From assembly GCA_963772975.1 (NCBI GenBank), contig CAVYZH010000011.1, positions 1-64,000 on the forward strand: a stretch of 64,000 nucleotides of DNA, in the 5' to 3' direction. Every line of letters begins with the position of its first letter. The first letter of the stretch is position 1. Position numbers and translations under genes: made by a program. Shown one piece after another: positions 31,709 to 39,328 of the stretch. This DNA is from AC-32 sp963772975. GTDB taxonomy: Bacteria; Actinomycetota; Thermoleophilia; Gaiellales; Gaiellaceae. Under the pieces are notes generated by a model. It was not told the origin of the DNA and made no database searches. It worked only from the letters and a program-made list of their open reading frames with translations.

Positions 31709-32736
31709 CAGGCGCTCACCTCCGCCGCCCGCGAGAACGCGACCAGCGCGTCGAGCCTCGCGAGCGCCGCGCCCGAGTCGACCGCGTCACGGGCGATCTC
31801 CAGTCCCTCGCGCAGGTCGGCCGCATGGCCGGCGGCTGCGATCGCGCCGCCGGCGTTGAGCAGGATCGCCGAGCGCTTGCCGCCGTTCTCGCCCCGGAAG
31901 ACCGCCAGGATCGCCTTGGCGTTGTCGCCCGGTGAGCCGCCGCGCAGCTCGGCCGGGTCGCATCGAGGGACGCCCAGGTCGAGCGGGTCGATCGCGCGCT
32001 CGCGCACGCCGCCGTCCACCACCTCGCAGACGAGGTTCGGGCCGGCGGGGGAGAGCTCGTCGATCCCAGCCGCGCCGTGGACGACGAATGCCCGCCGCGA
32101 GCCGAGCTGGGCGAGCACCTCCGCAATCGTGCGCACGAGCGACGGCGCGTAGACGCCGACCACCTGCGCCCGCGCGCCGGCCGGGTTCGTCAGCGGGCCG
32201 AGCACGTTGAAGACGGTACGGGCCGCGAGCTCGCGCCGCACGGGCGCCGCGTGCCGCATCGCGGGATGGTGCGTGGGAGCGAACAGGAAGCCGAACCCGA
32301 GCTCGTCGATCGAGTGCTCGATCTCTGTTGGGGGCAGCTCGAGCCGGAAGCCGAGCGCCTCGAGCACGTCCGCCGAGCCCGAGGCCGACGAGACCGCGCG
32401 ATTGCCGTGCTTGGCCACACCGGCGCCGGCCGCCGCCGCGACGAGGGCCGCGGCGGTCGAGATGTTGATCGTGCGCGCGGCGTCTCCGCCCGTGCCCGCA
32501 GTGTCGACGAGGTCGTCCCGCTTCGGCCGCACCTGCAGCGCGTGCGCGCGCATCGCCTCGGCGCAGCCGGCGATCTCGTCCGCCGTCTCGCCCTTCAGCC
32601 GTAGCGCGACCAGGAAGCCGCCGATCTGGGCCGACGTCGCCTCGCCCTCCATGATCTCGTTCATCACCGCCCGCGCCTCCTCGCGCGAGAGGTCGTGGCC
32701 GTCGAGCAGCCGCGCGAGTGCCTGCTGGACCGTCAT
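31708..32736 (-). CDS. trpD: Anthranilate phosphoribosyltransferase
   Basis: 342 residues starting at ATG 32736 (ATGA overlap with trpG stop). The PRPP-binding motif DTAGTGGDAARTINISTAAA, the KHGNRAVSSASGSADVLEAL segment, PTHHPAMRHAAPVRREL and the metal-site region ERAIDPLDLG are all in order. It transfers phosphoribose to anthranilate. Full-length and apparently intact. Confidence 0.96.
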   Translation of the reverse strand: MTVQQALARLLDGHDLSREEARAVMNEIMEGEATSAQIGGFLVALRLKGETADEIAGCAEAMRAHALQVRPKRDDLVDTAGTGGDAARTINISTAAALVAAAAGAGVAKHGNRAVSSASGSADVLEALGFRLELPPTEIEHSIDELGFGFLFAPTHHPAMRHAAPVRRELAARTVFNVLGPLTNPAGARAQVVGVYAPSLVRTIAEVLAQLGSRRAFVVHGAAGIDELSPAGPNLVCEVVDGGVRERAIDPLDLGVPRCDPAELRGGSPGDNAKAILAVFRGENGGKRSAILLNAGGAIAAAGHAADLREGLEIARDAVDSGAALARLDALVAFSRAAEVSA

Positions 32737-33296
32737 CGCGACCCCTCCAGGAAGTTGCGTGCGAGCTCCGGGCCGAGCGGGGTCAGCACCGACTCGGGAT
32801 GGAACTGCAAGCCATCGACCGGGAGCTCGCGATGGCGCACGGCCATCACCTCCCCTTCGGCGCAGCGCGCGGAGACCTCGAGCGCGTCCGGGATCGCGGT
32901 GGCCGCGAGCGAGTGGTAGCGCCCGGCCTCGAAGCGCTCGGGCAGGCCCTGGAAGAGCCCGCGCCCGTCGTGGTCGATCTCGCTCGGCTTGCCGTGGACG
33001 AGCCGCTTCGCCTGGCCTACCTCGCCGCCGAAGGCCTCGACGATCACCTGGTGGCCGAGGCAGACGCCGAGCGTCGGCACGCTCGGGGCAAGGCGCCGGA
33101 CGAGCTCGACCGAGGCCCCCGCGTCCACCGGCCGGCCCGGGCCGGGGGAGACGACCAGGTGTGAGGGGCCGAGCCGCTCGGCCTCGTCCGGGTCGATCGC
33201 GTCGTTCCTGCGCACCACAACCTCCGCGCCGAGCTCGCCGAACAGGTGCGCGAGGTTGTACGTGAACGAGTCGTAGTTGTCGACTAGCAAGATCAC
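32733..33296 (-). CDS. trpG: Anthranilate synthase glutamine amidotransferase subunit
   Basis: 187 residues from GTG 33296 (GTGA overlap with trpE stop). Class I amidotransferase triad: Cys in TLGVCLGHQVIVEAFGG, His and Glu in GLQFHPESVLTPLG. N-terminal ILLVDNYDSFTYNLAHLFGE and SPGPGRPVDAG are canonical. It supplies ammonia from glutamine to TrpE. Confidence 0.96.
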   Translation of the reverse strand: MILLVDNYDSFTYNLAHLFGELGAEVVVRRNDAIDPDEAERLGPSHLVVSPGPGRPVDAGASVELVRRLAPSVPTLGVCLGHQVIVEAFGGEVGQAKRLVHGKPSEIDHDGRGLFQGLPERFEAGRYHSLAATAIPDALEVSARCAEGEVMAVRHRELPVDGLQFHPESVLTPLGPELARNFLEGSR

Positions 33297-34528
33297 GCGG
33301 ACCTCGCCTCCGCCAGCTCGATCGCCATCTCGAGCGCGGCCAGCTTGCGCAGGCACTCGTCGTGCTCGGCCGCCGGGTCGGAGTCGGCCACGATCCCGGC
33401 GCCCGCCTGCAGCAGCGCGACGCCGTCGTGCAGGACGACCGTCCGGATCGCGATGCACGCGTCGAGCGCCTCGCCCGGCAGCGCGTAGAGCACCGCGCCG
33501 GCGTACGGCCCGCGGCGATAGCGTTCGAGCTCGGCGATCAGCTGCATCGCGCGAACCTTGGGCGCGCCCGAGACCGTCCCCGCCGGAAAGCACGCACGCA
33601 GCAGGTCGAAGTGCGAGACGTCCGGCTCGAGCTCGCCGACGACCTCGGAGACGAGATGCGTCACGTGCGAGAAGCGCTCCGGCTCGAGGAAGCGCGCCAC
33701 GCGCACCGTGCCCGGCCGGCAGGCGCGCGAGAGGTCGTTGCGGCCGAGGTCGACGAGCATCACGTGCTCCGCGCGGTCCTTCTCGGACGAGAGCAGCCGC
33801 TCGGCGTCGCCGTCACCGGGCCGCGTCGTCCCTGCGATGGGGTTCAGCGAGGCGCGGCGGCCCTCGGCCTTGACCAGCGTCTCGGGCGAGGAACCGACCA
33901 GCGCCAGGCCGTCGAGCTCGAGCAGGAACAGATAGGGCGACGGGTTGACCCGGCGCAGCGAGCGGTAAAGCTCGAGCGCGCTGGCCGAGGTCGGCCGCTC
34001 GGCCCGCTGGGAGAGCACGACCTGAAAGACGTCGCCGGCACGGATGTGCTCCTTCGCCTTCACGACCGCGCGCTCGTACTGGTGGCGCGAAGGCAGGCGA
34101 CGGGTCGAGCCCGACCGCGTGCGCGACCCTGGTTCGGCCGAAGGCTGCGGCCCTTCGAGCAGCTCCGCGACCGCGCCCGGGTCGCCGCAGAGCACCTCGG
34201 CCATCCCGAGGCCGTGGTCGAAGCGGACGAGCATGTCGGCGACGACGAAGCGGCTCTCGGGCAGGTCGCGGCCCTCGTCCGGCACGGGCACGGTCGGCTC
34301 CAGGCGCGCCGCATGCTCATAGCCCAGGTAGCCGACGACCGGCTGCCCGCAAGCCTCCGCCTCCTCGAAGCTCACCAGGCGCGAGCCGCAGCCGACGAAC
34401 GAGTGACGGCCGAGCCGGCCCTTCTCGACCGACTCGAGCAGGAAGCTCGCGCTCCCGCCCTGGCGCAGGCGGAGGTAGGCCCCGAGCGGGGTGAGGAGGT
34501 CGGTTGAGATGACGGTGAGTGCGTTCAT
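33293..34528 (-). CDS. trpE: Anthranilate synthase component I
   Basis: 411 residues from ATG 34528; an in-frame TTG at 34537 lies in the terminator T-run and is unlikely. N-terminal allosteric part has FLLESVEKGRLGRHSFVG (the LLES-type feedback site for tryptophan), and the chorismate-binding core shows FQVVLSQRAER, NPSPYLFLLELDGLALVGSS, PIAGTTRPG, LVDLGRNDLSR, GTVSGAPKVRAMQLI and LQAGAGIVADSDP. It makes anthranilate from chorismate. Shorter than typical TrpE by about 80 residues in the N-terminal domain. The Shine-Dalgarno GGAGGG (34549-34544) sits inside the upstream terminator stem, so attenuation could also limit translation. Confidence 0.95.
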   Translation of the reverse strand: MNALTVISTDLLTPLGAYLRLRQGGSASFLLESVEKGRLGRHSFVGCGSRLVSFEEAEACGQPVVGYLGYEHAARLEPTVPVPDEGRDLPESRFVVADMLVRFDHGLGMAEVLCGDPGAVAELLEGPQPSAEPGSRTRSGSTRRLPSRHQYERAVVKAKEHIRAGDVFQVVLSQRAERPTSASALELYRSLRRVNPSPYLFLLELDGLALVGSSPETLVKAEGRRASLNPIAGTTRPGDGDAERLLSSEKDRAEHVMLVDLGRNDLSRACRPGTVRVARFLEPERFSHVTHLVSEVVGELEPDVSHFDLLRACFPAGTVSGAPKVRAMQLIAELERYRRGPYAGAVLYALPGEALDACIAIRTVVLHDGVALLQAGAGIVADSDPAAEHDECLRKLAALEMAIELAEARSA

Positions 34529-34530
34529 GA

Positions 34531-34561
34531 CAAACAAAAAGACCCTCCAGGCGGAAGGTCT
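34531..34561 (-). terminator. trp attenuator terminator hairpin
   Basis: Transcribed right-to-left. The arm AGACCTTCC (34561-34553) pairs with GGAGGGTCT (34548-34540) over a four-base loop, nine pairs including one G-T, followed at once by TTTTTGTTT. It lies between the Trp-rich leader and trpE. This is an intrinsic terminator in exactly the attenuator position. Confidence 0.85.
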
Positions 34562-34562
34562 G

Positions 34563-34636
34563 CGAGCGGAACGGGCTGTGGGCCTAGGTCAGTTCAGGCG
34601 TCGCTCCCGCTCCGCTCGTGCGGCCAGGCCCAGCCC
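34563..34636 (-). promoter_or_regulatory. Competing RNA segments of the trp leader
   Basis: Two crossing helices are possible. Trp-codon segment GGGCTGGGCCTGG (34636-34624) pairs with CCTAGGCCCACAGCCC (34588-34573), 13 pairs with two small bulges. Segment CGAGCGGAGCGGG (34618-34606) pairs with CCCGTTCCGCTCG (34575-34563), 13 pairs with one G-U. Because they interleave they exclude each other, and a ribosome stalled on the Trp codons would favour one of them. Which fold prevents the terminator is not settled by eye; GCGGAG can also pair with TTCCGC in the terminator arm. Confidence 0.6.
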
Positions 34637-34659
34637 CAGATGCGCGGTGCGAGAGTCAT
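34594..34659 (-). CDS. trpL: trp operon leader peptide
   Basis: A 21-codon frame from ATG 34659 to TGA 34594. It begins MTLAPRI and then reads WGWAW, three TGG codons within five, before PHERSGSDA. Tryptophan is the rarest amino acid, so this density just upstream of a terminator and trpE is diagnostic of a leader peptide whose translation senses charged tRNA-Trp. There is no Shine-Dalgarno site; a TACCCT box ends seven bases before the ATG, so the leader mRNA is probably leaderless and its translation starts on the first base. Confidence 0.85.
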   Translation of the reverse strand: MTLAPRIWGWAWPHERSGSDA

Positions 34660-34666
34660 CGATCCA

Positions 34667-34696
34667 AGGGTAGGGGCCGCAGACACGGCACGTCAA
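34667..34696 (-). promoter_or_regulatory. trp operon promoter
   Basis: Minus-strand TTGACG (34696-34691) and TACCCT (34672-34667) with an 18-base spacer. Predicted transcription start coincides with the A of the trpL ATG at 34659. The plus-strand aminopeptidase promoter (TAGGCT at 34704-34709) lies back-to-back with it. Confidence 0.6.
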
Positions 34697-34717
34697 GGGC
34701 GAATAGGCTCCCCGGCC

Positions 34718-35776
34718 ATGGCGGTTCCCGAGCTTCTGCGCAAGCTGCTGACCGCGCCAAGCCCTTCTGGCTACGAGACGGCCGCGGCGGCGGTCTGGCG
34801 CGAGGCCGCCGGTGGCTTTGCCACGGTGACCAGCGACGCGATGGGCTCGTCGGTCGCGCGTGTGGCCGGCACGAGCGACGGCCCGCTGCTGGTCGTCCTC
34901 GGACACATCGACGAGATCGGCCTGATGGTGACCCACGTCGACGACGAGGGCTTCGTCTTCTTCATGACCGTCGGCGGTACCAGGACGGACGTCCTTCACG
35001 GCCAGCGCGTCGAGGTGGCCACGAAGGGCGGGCCGGTCCCCGGCGTGATCGGGCGCAAGGGAGGAAAGCGGCCGAAGCCCGGCGAGAAGCCGGAACAGCT
35101 CGAGCTCGAGGACCTGCACATCGACATCGGCGCGAGCGACCGGGCCGGGGCGCTCGACCGCCTGCAGATCGGCGACGTCGCCGTGCTCGCCACCCAGCCC
35201 GTCGAGCTCGTGGGCGGGCGGCTGGCCTCGCGCTCGCTCGACAACCGGCTCGGCGCCTACGTCGCGCTCGAGGCGGCGCGCAAGGTCGCCGATACGGGCG
35301 GCGCCCCCGGCGACGTGGCGGCGGTGGCAGCCGTGCAGGAGGAGGTCGGCGACTTCGCCGGCGCGCGCACCACCGTCTTCGCGCTCGACCCACAGGTCGC
35401 GCTCGCCGTGGACGTGACCGGTGCGACCGACATCCCTGACGGCGACCCGAAGCTCGACGGCGAGGCGAAGCTCGGCGGCGGCCCGATCGTCAACCGCGGC
35501 TCGACGATCAACCCCAAGGTCTTCGAGCTGCTCGTCGAGACGGCCGAGGCGGAGGGGATCGGCTACACGGTCAACGTCTCGGCCGGCGACACGCACACCG
35601 ACATGGATGCCGCCTACACGAGCCGTGCCGGGGTCGCGACGGGCCTGATCTCACTCGCCACGCGGTACATCCACACGCCCGGTGAGGTCGTCTCGCTGGA
35701 CGACGTCGAGGCCACCGTCCGGCTCGTCGCGGCCTTCGCGCAACGGCTCGAGCCCGGCTTCGACTTCACTCGCTAG
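34718..35776 (+). CDS. M42 family aminopeptidase (PepA/FrvX-like)
   Basis: 352 residues. Dinuclear metal-site residues of the M42 family: His/Asp in VVLGHIDEIGLMVTHVD, Asp in RSLDNRLGAYVAL, the catalytic EE in VAAVQEEVGDFAGA, Asp in LAVDVTGATDIPD and His in TRYIHTPGEVVSLDD. These cytosolic enzymes trim N-terminal residues from short peptides. ATG 34718 follows TAGGCT by eight bases (leaderless type); it opens MAVPELLRKLLTAPSPSGYE. Divergent from the trp leader. Confidence 0.93.
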   Translation: MAVPELLRKLLTAPSPSGYETAAAAVWREAAGGFATVTSDAMGSSVARVAGTSDGPLLVVLGHIDEIGLMVTHVDDEGFVFFMTVGGTRTDVLHGQRVEVATKGGPVPGVIGRKGGKRPKPGEKPEQLELEDLHIDIGASDRAGALDRLQIGDVAVLATQPVELVGGRLASRSLDNRLGAYVALEAARKVADTGGAPGDVAAVAAVQEEVGDFAGARTTVFALDPQVALAVDVTGATDIPDGDPKLDGEAKLGGGPIVNRGSTINPKVFELLVETAEAEGIGYTVNVSAGDTHTDMDAAYTSRAGVATGLISLATRYIHTPGEVVSLDDVEATVRLVAAFAQRLEPGFDFTR

Positions 35777-35786
35777 GGTTTTTCCC

Positions 35787-36938
35787 GTGTCCCGTTCCGT
35801 GATCGTCTCCGCTGTCCGCACGCCGTTCGGCAAGCTCGGCGGCGCCCTGGCCGGGTACCAGGCGACCAAGCTCGGCGCGATCGCGATCCGCGGCGCGCTC
35901 GACCGCGCCGGGGTCGAGGACGAAGAGGTCGAGTACGCGGTCATGGGCCAGGTGCTGCAGGGCGGCGCGGGCCAGGCGCCCGCGCGCCAAGCGACAGTCG
36001 GCGCAGGTCTGCCGGTCGAGCTGCCCTCGGACACGATCAACAAGGTCTGCGCGTCCTCGATCCGCGCGGTCGAGATCGCCGACCAGATGATCCGCGCTGG
36101 TGACGTCCAGGTCGTGGTCGCGGGCGGGATGGAGTCGATGTCCAACGCCCCGTATGTGCTCAAGAAGGCGCGCTTCGGTTACCGGCTCGGCGACGGCACG
36201 CTGATCGACCTGATGATCCATGACGGGCTCACTTCGAGCTTCGACTCGAAGCACATGGTCGAGCAGGCGTCGTTCGTCTCGCGGGAGCTCGGCATCACAC
36301 GTGAGGAACAGGACGAGTGGGCGTTGCGCTCACACGAGCGCGCGGTGAAGGCGATCGACGAGGGCCGCTTCGAGTCCGAGATCGTGCCGGTCGGCGACTT
36401 CGCCGTCGACGAGGGGCCGCGGCGCGACACCTCGCTCGAGAAGCTCGCGAGCCTGAAGCCGGTCTTCGACCCCGAGGGCACGACCACCGCCGGCAACGCG
36501 CCCGGCGTGAACGACGGGGCGGCCGCGCTCGTCGTCACGAGCGAGGAGTTCGCCGAGAGGCGCGGGCTCGAGGTGCTGGCGACGATCGTCGCCCAGGGCT
36601 ACGTCGCCGACGAGTTCGCCTACCTGGCGCGCACGCCAGCGAAGGCCGGCGCGATCGCGCTCGAGAAGGCGGGCAAGACGATCGACGACGTCGAGCGAGT
36701 CGAGCTAAACGAGGCCTTCTCGTCGGTGGTGCTCAACTCGACGAAGCTGCTCGGCGCCGACCCGGAGACGGTGAACGTGAACGGCGGCGCGGTTGCGCTC
36801 GGCCACCCAATCGGCGCCTCCGGCGCGCGCATCCTGGCGACGATGGTCCACGAGCTGAACCGCAACGGCGGCGGCCTCGGCCTCGCCGCGATCTGCTCTG
36901 GCGGCGGCCAGGGCGACGCAATTCTGCTGGAGGTCTGA
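35787..36938 (+). CDS. Acetyl-CoA acetyltransferase (thiolase)
   Basis: 383 residues from GTG 35787. Catalytic Cys in SDTINKVCASSIRAVEIADQ, NEAFSSV, the His motif GGAVALGHPIGASGARILAT and second Cys in ICSGGGQGDA are all present. It condenses or cleaves acetyl-CoA/acetoacetyl-CoA or longer 3-ketoacyl-CoA. TAGGGT, which includes the stop of the aminopeptidase gene, lies seven bases before the start. Followed after one base by the 3-hydroxyacyl-CoA dehydrogenase gene, the next enzyme of the same pathway. Confidence 0.94.
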   Translation: MSRSVIVSAVRTPFGKLGGALAGYQATKLGAIAIRGALDRAGVEDEEVEYAVMGQVLQGGAGQAPARQATVGAGLPVELPSDTINKVCASSIRAVEIADQMIRAGDVQVVVAGGMESMSNAPYVLKKARFGYRLGDGTLIDLMIHDGLTSSFDSKHMVEQASFVSRELGITREEQDEWALRSHERAVKAIDEGRFESEIVPVGDFAVDEGPRRDTSLEKLASLKPVFDPEGTTTAGNAPGVNDGAAALVVTSEEFAERRGLEVLATIVAQGYVADEFAYLARTPAKAGAIALEKAGKTIDDVERVELNEAFSSVVLNSTKLLGADPETVNVNGGAVALGHPIGASGARILATMVHELNRNGGGLGLAAICSGGGQGDAILLEV

Positions 36939-36939
36939 C

Positions 36940-37773
36940 CTGAGCTTCGAGCACGTCCTGGTCGTCGGCGCCGGCCAGATGGGCGGCGGGATCGCCCAAG
37001 TCGTGGCCGCCTCGGGCCGCCGGGTCTCCCTTCACGACTCCGCGCCCGGCGCCGTCGAGCGAGGGCTCGAGACGATGCGCAGAAGCTTGACGAAGCTCGC
37101 CGAGAAGGGCGGGCCCGAGCCGGGCGACGTGCTCGGCCGAGTCACGCCGGTCGACGAGCTCGTTCCCGCCGATCTGATGATCGAGGCGGTCGTCGAGGAC
37201 GCGGCCGTGAAGGCGAACCTGTTTCACCGCGCCGACGAAATGCTCCCGCCGGACGCGATCCTGGCATCGAACACGTCGTCGATCCCCATCAGCACGCTCG
37301 GGGCGGCGACGAGCAGGGCGGACAAGGTGATCGGGATGCACTTTTTCAACCCGGTGCCCGTGTTGAAGCTCGTCGAGGTCGTGCGCGGCAAGGAGACCTC
37401 GGACGAGACGGCCGAGGCGATCACCGAGCTCGCGGTCGAGCTCGGCAAGACGCCGGCGGTCGCGAACGACTTTCCCGGGTTCGTTTCGAACCGGATCCTG
37501 ATGCCCTTCATCAACGAGGCCGTCTGGGCGCTGCACGACGGCGTCGCCGAGGCAGAGGCGATCGACACGATCGCCAAGCTCGGCTTCGCGCATCCCATGG
37601 GACCGCTCGCGCTCGCCGACCTGATCGGCCTCGACACCTGCGTCGCGATCATGGAAGTGCTCCGTGACGGCCTCGACAACGACCGCTACGAGCCCTGCCC
37701 GCTGCTTAGAGAATTGGTAAGTGCAGGGAAATTGGGCCGCAAGTCTGGCGCGGGTTTCTACATCTATTCGTAG
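36940..37773 (+). CDS. 3-hydroxyacyl-CoA (3-hydroxybutyryl-CoA) dehydrogenase, apparent CTG start
   Basis: 277 residues. The NAD-binding start is LSFEHVLVVGAGQMGGGIAQ; only CTG 36940 can begin it, because the first ATG (36979) lies inside the Rossmann glycine loop and would destroy it. GGAGG (36929-36933) is six bases upstream of the CTG, ideal spacing. Other motifs: IEAVVEDAAVKANLF, ILASNTSSIPIS, GMHFFNPVPVLKLVEVV, NDFPGFVSNRILMPFINEA and HPMGPLALADLIGLD. It oxidises 3-hydroxyacyl-CoA, working with the thiolase directly upstream. Confidence 0.93.
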   Translation: MSFEHVLVVGAGQMGGGIAQVVAASGRRVSLHDSAPGAVERGLETMRRSLTKLAEKGGPEPGDVLGRVTPVDELVPADLMIEAVVEDAAVKANLFHRADEMLPPDAILASNTSSIPISTLGAATSRADKVIGMHFFNPVPVLKLVEVVRGKETSDETAEAITELAVELGKTPAVANDFPGFVSNRILMPFINEAVWALHDGVAEAEAIDTIAKLGFAHPMGPLALADLIGLDTCVAIMEVLRDGLDNDRYEPCPLLRELVSAGKLGRKSGAGFYIYS

Positions 37774-37817
37774 ACAAGGCCGAAAGGTCTAGCCGGAAAC
37801 CCCAAAGGAGGTCAGTC

Positions 37818-38897
37818 CTGCGCCTCTTGCTGGTCGACGACGACAACGCGCTTCGCGCTCTGCTCCGCACGACGTTCGAGGCTGTCGACGTGGATGTAGA
37901 CGAGGCCGCGAACGCCGTCGAGGCGCAGGAGCGGATTGCCGCCGCGCGCCCGGACGCGATCGTGATGGACGTCGTCATGCCCGGTCTGAACGGGACGGCG
38001 CTGTGCGCCCTGCTGAAGGCCGCGCCCCGGACGCGCGACATCCCGATCGTGCTGCTGACCGGCTCGGACGTCGCGACCGAGGCGACCGCGCGGGAGGTCG
38101 GCGCCGACGCCCTGCTGCTGAAGCCCTTCAGCCCCCTGGAGCTGCTCGCCGTGGTCGAGCGGGTCACCGCAGGCCTGCACGCAACTCCGTTCCGCGCAAT
38201 CAGCAAGCGGCAGCCGGACGAGCAGCTCCTGCTCTACGCCCGCGACCTCCGTCACCTGCTCGAGGTCGAGCGCGGCCAGCGGCGGCTGCTCGAGAACGCC
38301 TACCACGAGACGGTGACCGCACTTGCCAGCGCGTTGGAGTCGAAGGATCACGGCACCGGCGAGCATTCGCAGCGCGTGCACCGCTACGCGGTCGAGCTGG
38401 CCAAGGTCGCCGCACCCGAGGTCGTCGAGGACGAATCGGTCGCGTACGGCTTCATGCTCCACGACGTCGGCAAGATCGGGATCCCGGACCGGATTCTGCA
38501 GAAGCCGGGGCCGCTGACCTCCACCGAGCGCCGGCTGATGGAGACCCACACCGTGCTGGGCGAGCAGCTTCTGCGCGGCGTCTCCTTTCTGCGAGGCTCG
38601 GGGCTCGAAGTCGTCCGCTCGCATCACGAGCGCTGGGACGGGCGGGGCTATCCGGACGGGCGTTCCGGCCAGGAGATCCCGCCCGCGGCACGGATCTTCG
38701 CCGTCGCCGACGCGCTCGACGCGATGACCAGCGACCGGCCGTACCGCCGCGCGATGAGCTGGGCTGCCGCGGGCCGCGAGCTCGAGCTGCAGGCGGGGCG
38801 GCAGTTCGACCCGGCCGTCGTCGAGGCGTTCCGGTCGCGAGAGCGCTCGCTGCGCCGCGTCCGGCGCCAGCTCGAAGAAGCCGCGCTGGTCGCCTAG
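37818..38897 (+). CDS. Response regulator with HD-GYP domain, apparent CTG start
   Basis: 359 residues. Receiver domain (1-120): LRLLLVDDDNALRALL, acceptor Asp in AIVMDVVMPGLNG, KPFSPLELL. HD-GYP phosphodiesterase domain (about 160-335): HSQRVHRYAVELA, the HD pair in MLHDVGKIGIPDRI, HHERWDGRGYPDG and FAVADALDAMTSDRPYR. It should hydrolyse cyclic di-GMP in a phosphorylation-controlled way. CTG 37818 has AAAGGAGG six bases upstream and no ATG or GTG in frame near it; TTG 37827 would sit 15 bases away. No kinase is adjacent. Confidence 0.92.
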   Translation: MRLLLVDDDNALRALLRTTFEAVDVDVDEAANAVEAQERIAAARPDAIVMDVVMPGLNGTALCALLKAAPRTRDIPIVLLTGSDVATEATAREVGADALLLKPFSPLELLAVVERVTAGLHATPFRAISKRQPDEQLLLYARDLRHLLEVERGQRRLLENAYHETVTALASALESKDHGTGEHSQRVHRYAVELAKVAAPEVVEDESVAYGFMLHDVGKIGIPDRILQKPGPLTSTERRLMETHTVLGEQLLRGVSFLRGSGLEVVRSHHERWDGRGYPDGRSGQEIPPAARIFAVADALDAMTSDRPYRRAMSWAAAGRELELQAGRQFDPAVVEAFRSRERSLRRVRRQLEEAALVA

Positions 38898-39328
38898 GCC
38901 GAAGACGTCGGCGGCGGTGGCAGGACGAGCGCGCTCGACTCGGCCTGGTGCCAGAGCACGATCTTCCCCTTCACGACGCGGAATATGGCGGTCGCGAGAT
39001 CGCCGGGCCCGTCGCAGCGGCTGTGCTGCCGGTCGCCGAGCCTGAAGGTCGCCCGCACCGTCTGGCCGTGGCTCTTGATCGCGACGATCTGCCCCGAGCA
39101 GGGCAGCGCCGAGTTCCAAGCCTCCGCTTCGGCGTGCGTGCGCAGCCGTATGACGTTCGGGCCCTGCACGACCTCGGCGCCCGGCGCGAACAGGTCGGCT
39201 GCGCCCTTGTTGTCCTCCGCGTTCAGCGCCTGGCTCCAGGCGCGAACGACGCTCTGGGTCGAGGGCTGGCTGCCGCCGCAGCCGGCGGCGAGCACAGCGA
39301 GCGCCACGATCAGCAAGCCGGCTCTCAC
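38894..39328 (-). CDS. Lipoprotein with NTF2/SnoaL-like domain
   Basis: 144 residues from GTG 39328 (GTGA overlap with the Rieske gene stop). Signal peptide with lipobox LAVLAAGCGG, Cys about residue 17. The mature part (TQSVVRAWSQALNAEDNKGA, ADLFAPGAEVVQGPN, and later TVRATFRLGDRQ) matches the cone-shaped SnoaL/NTF2-like fold, which usually binds a small ligand. Two Cys (LPCSGQ, SRCDGPG) could pair. Membrane-anchored outside the cell. Co-transcribed with the Rieske oxygenase. Confidence 0.82.
   Translation of the reverse strand: MRAGLLIVALAVLAAGCGGSQPSTQSVVRAWSQALNAEDNKGAADLFAPGAEVVQGPNVIRLRTHAEAEAWNSALPCSGQIVAIKSHGQTVRATFRLGDRQHSRCDGPGDLATAIFRVVKGKIVLWHQAESSALVLPPPPTSSA

Noticed and set aside
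36317..36943. Arg/Gly-rich plus-strand frame inside the thiolase gene
   Set aside because: Out-of-frame shadow of a well-conserved thiolase; no domain or start signal.
37827..38897. HD-GYP regulator starting at TTG 37827
   Set aside because: It sits 15 bases from the AAAGGAGG site; CTG 37818 is six bases away and restores the full first strand.
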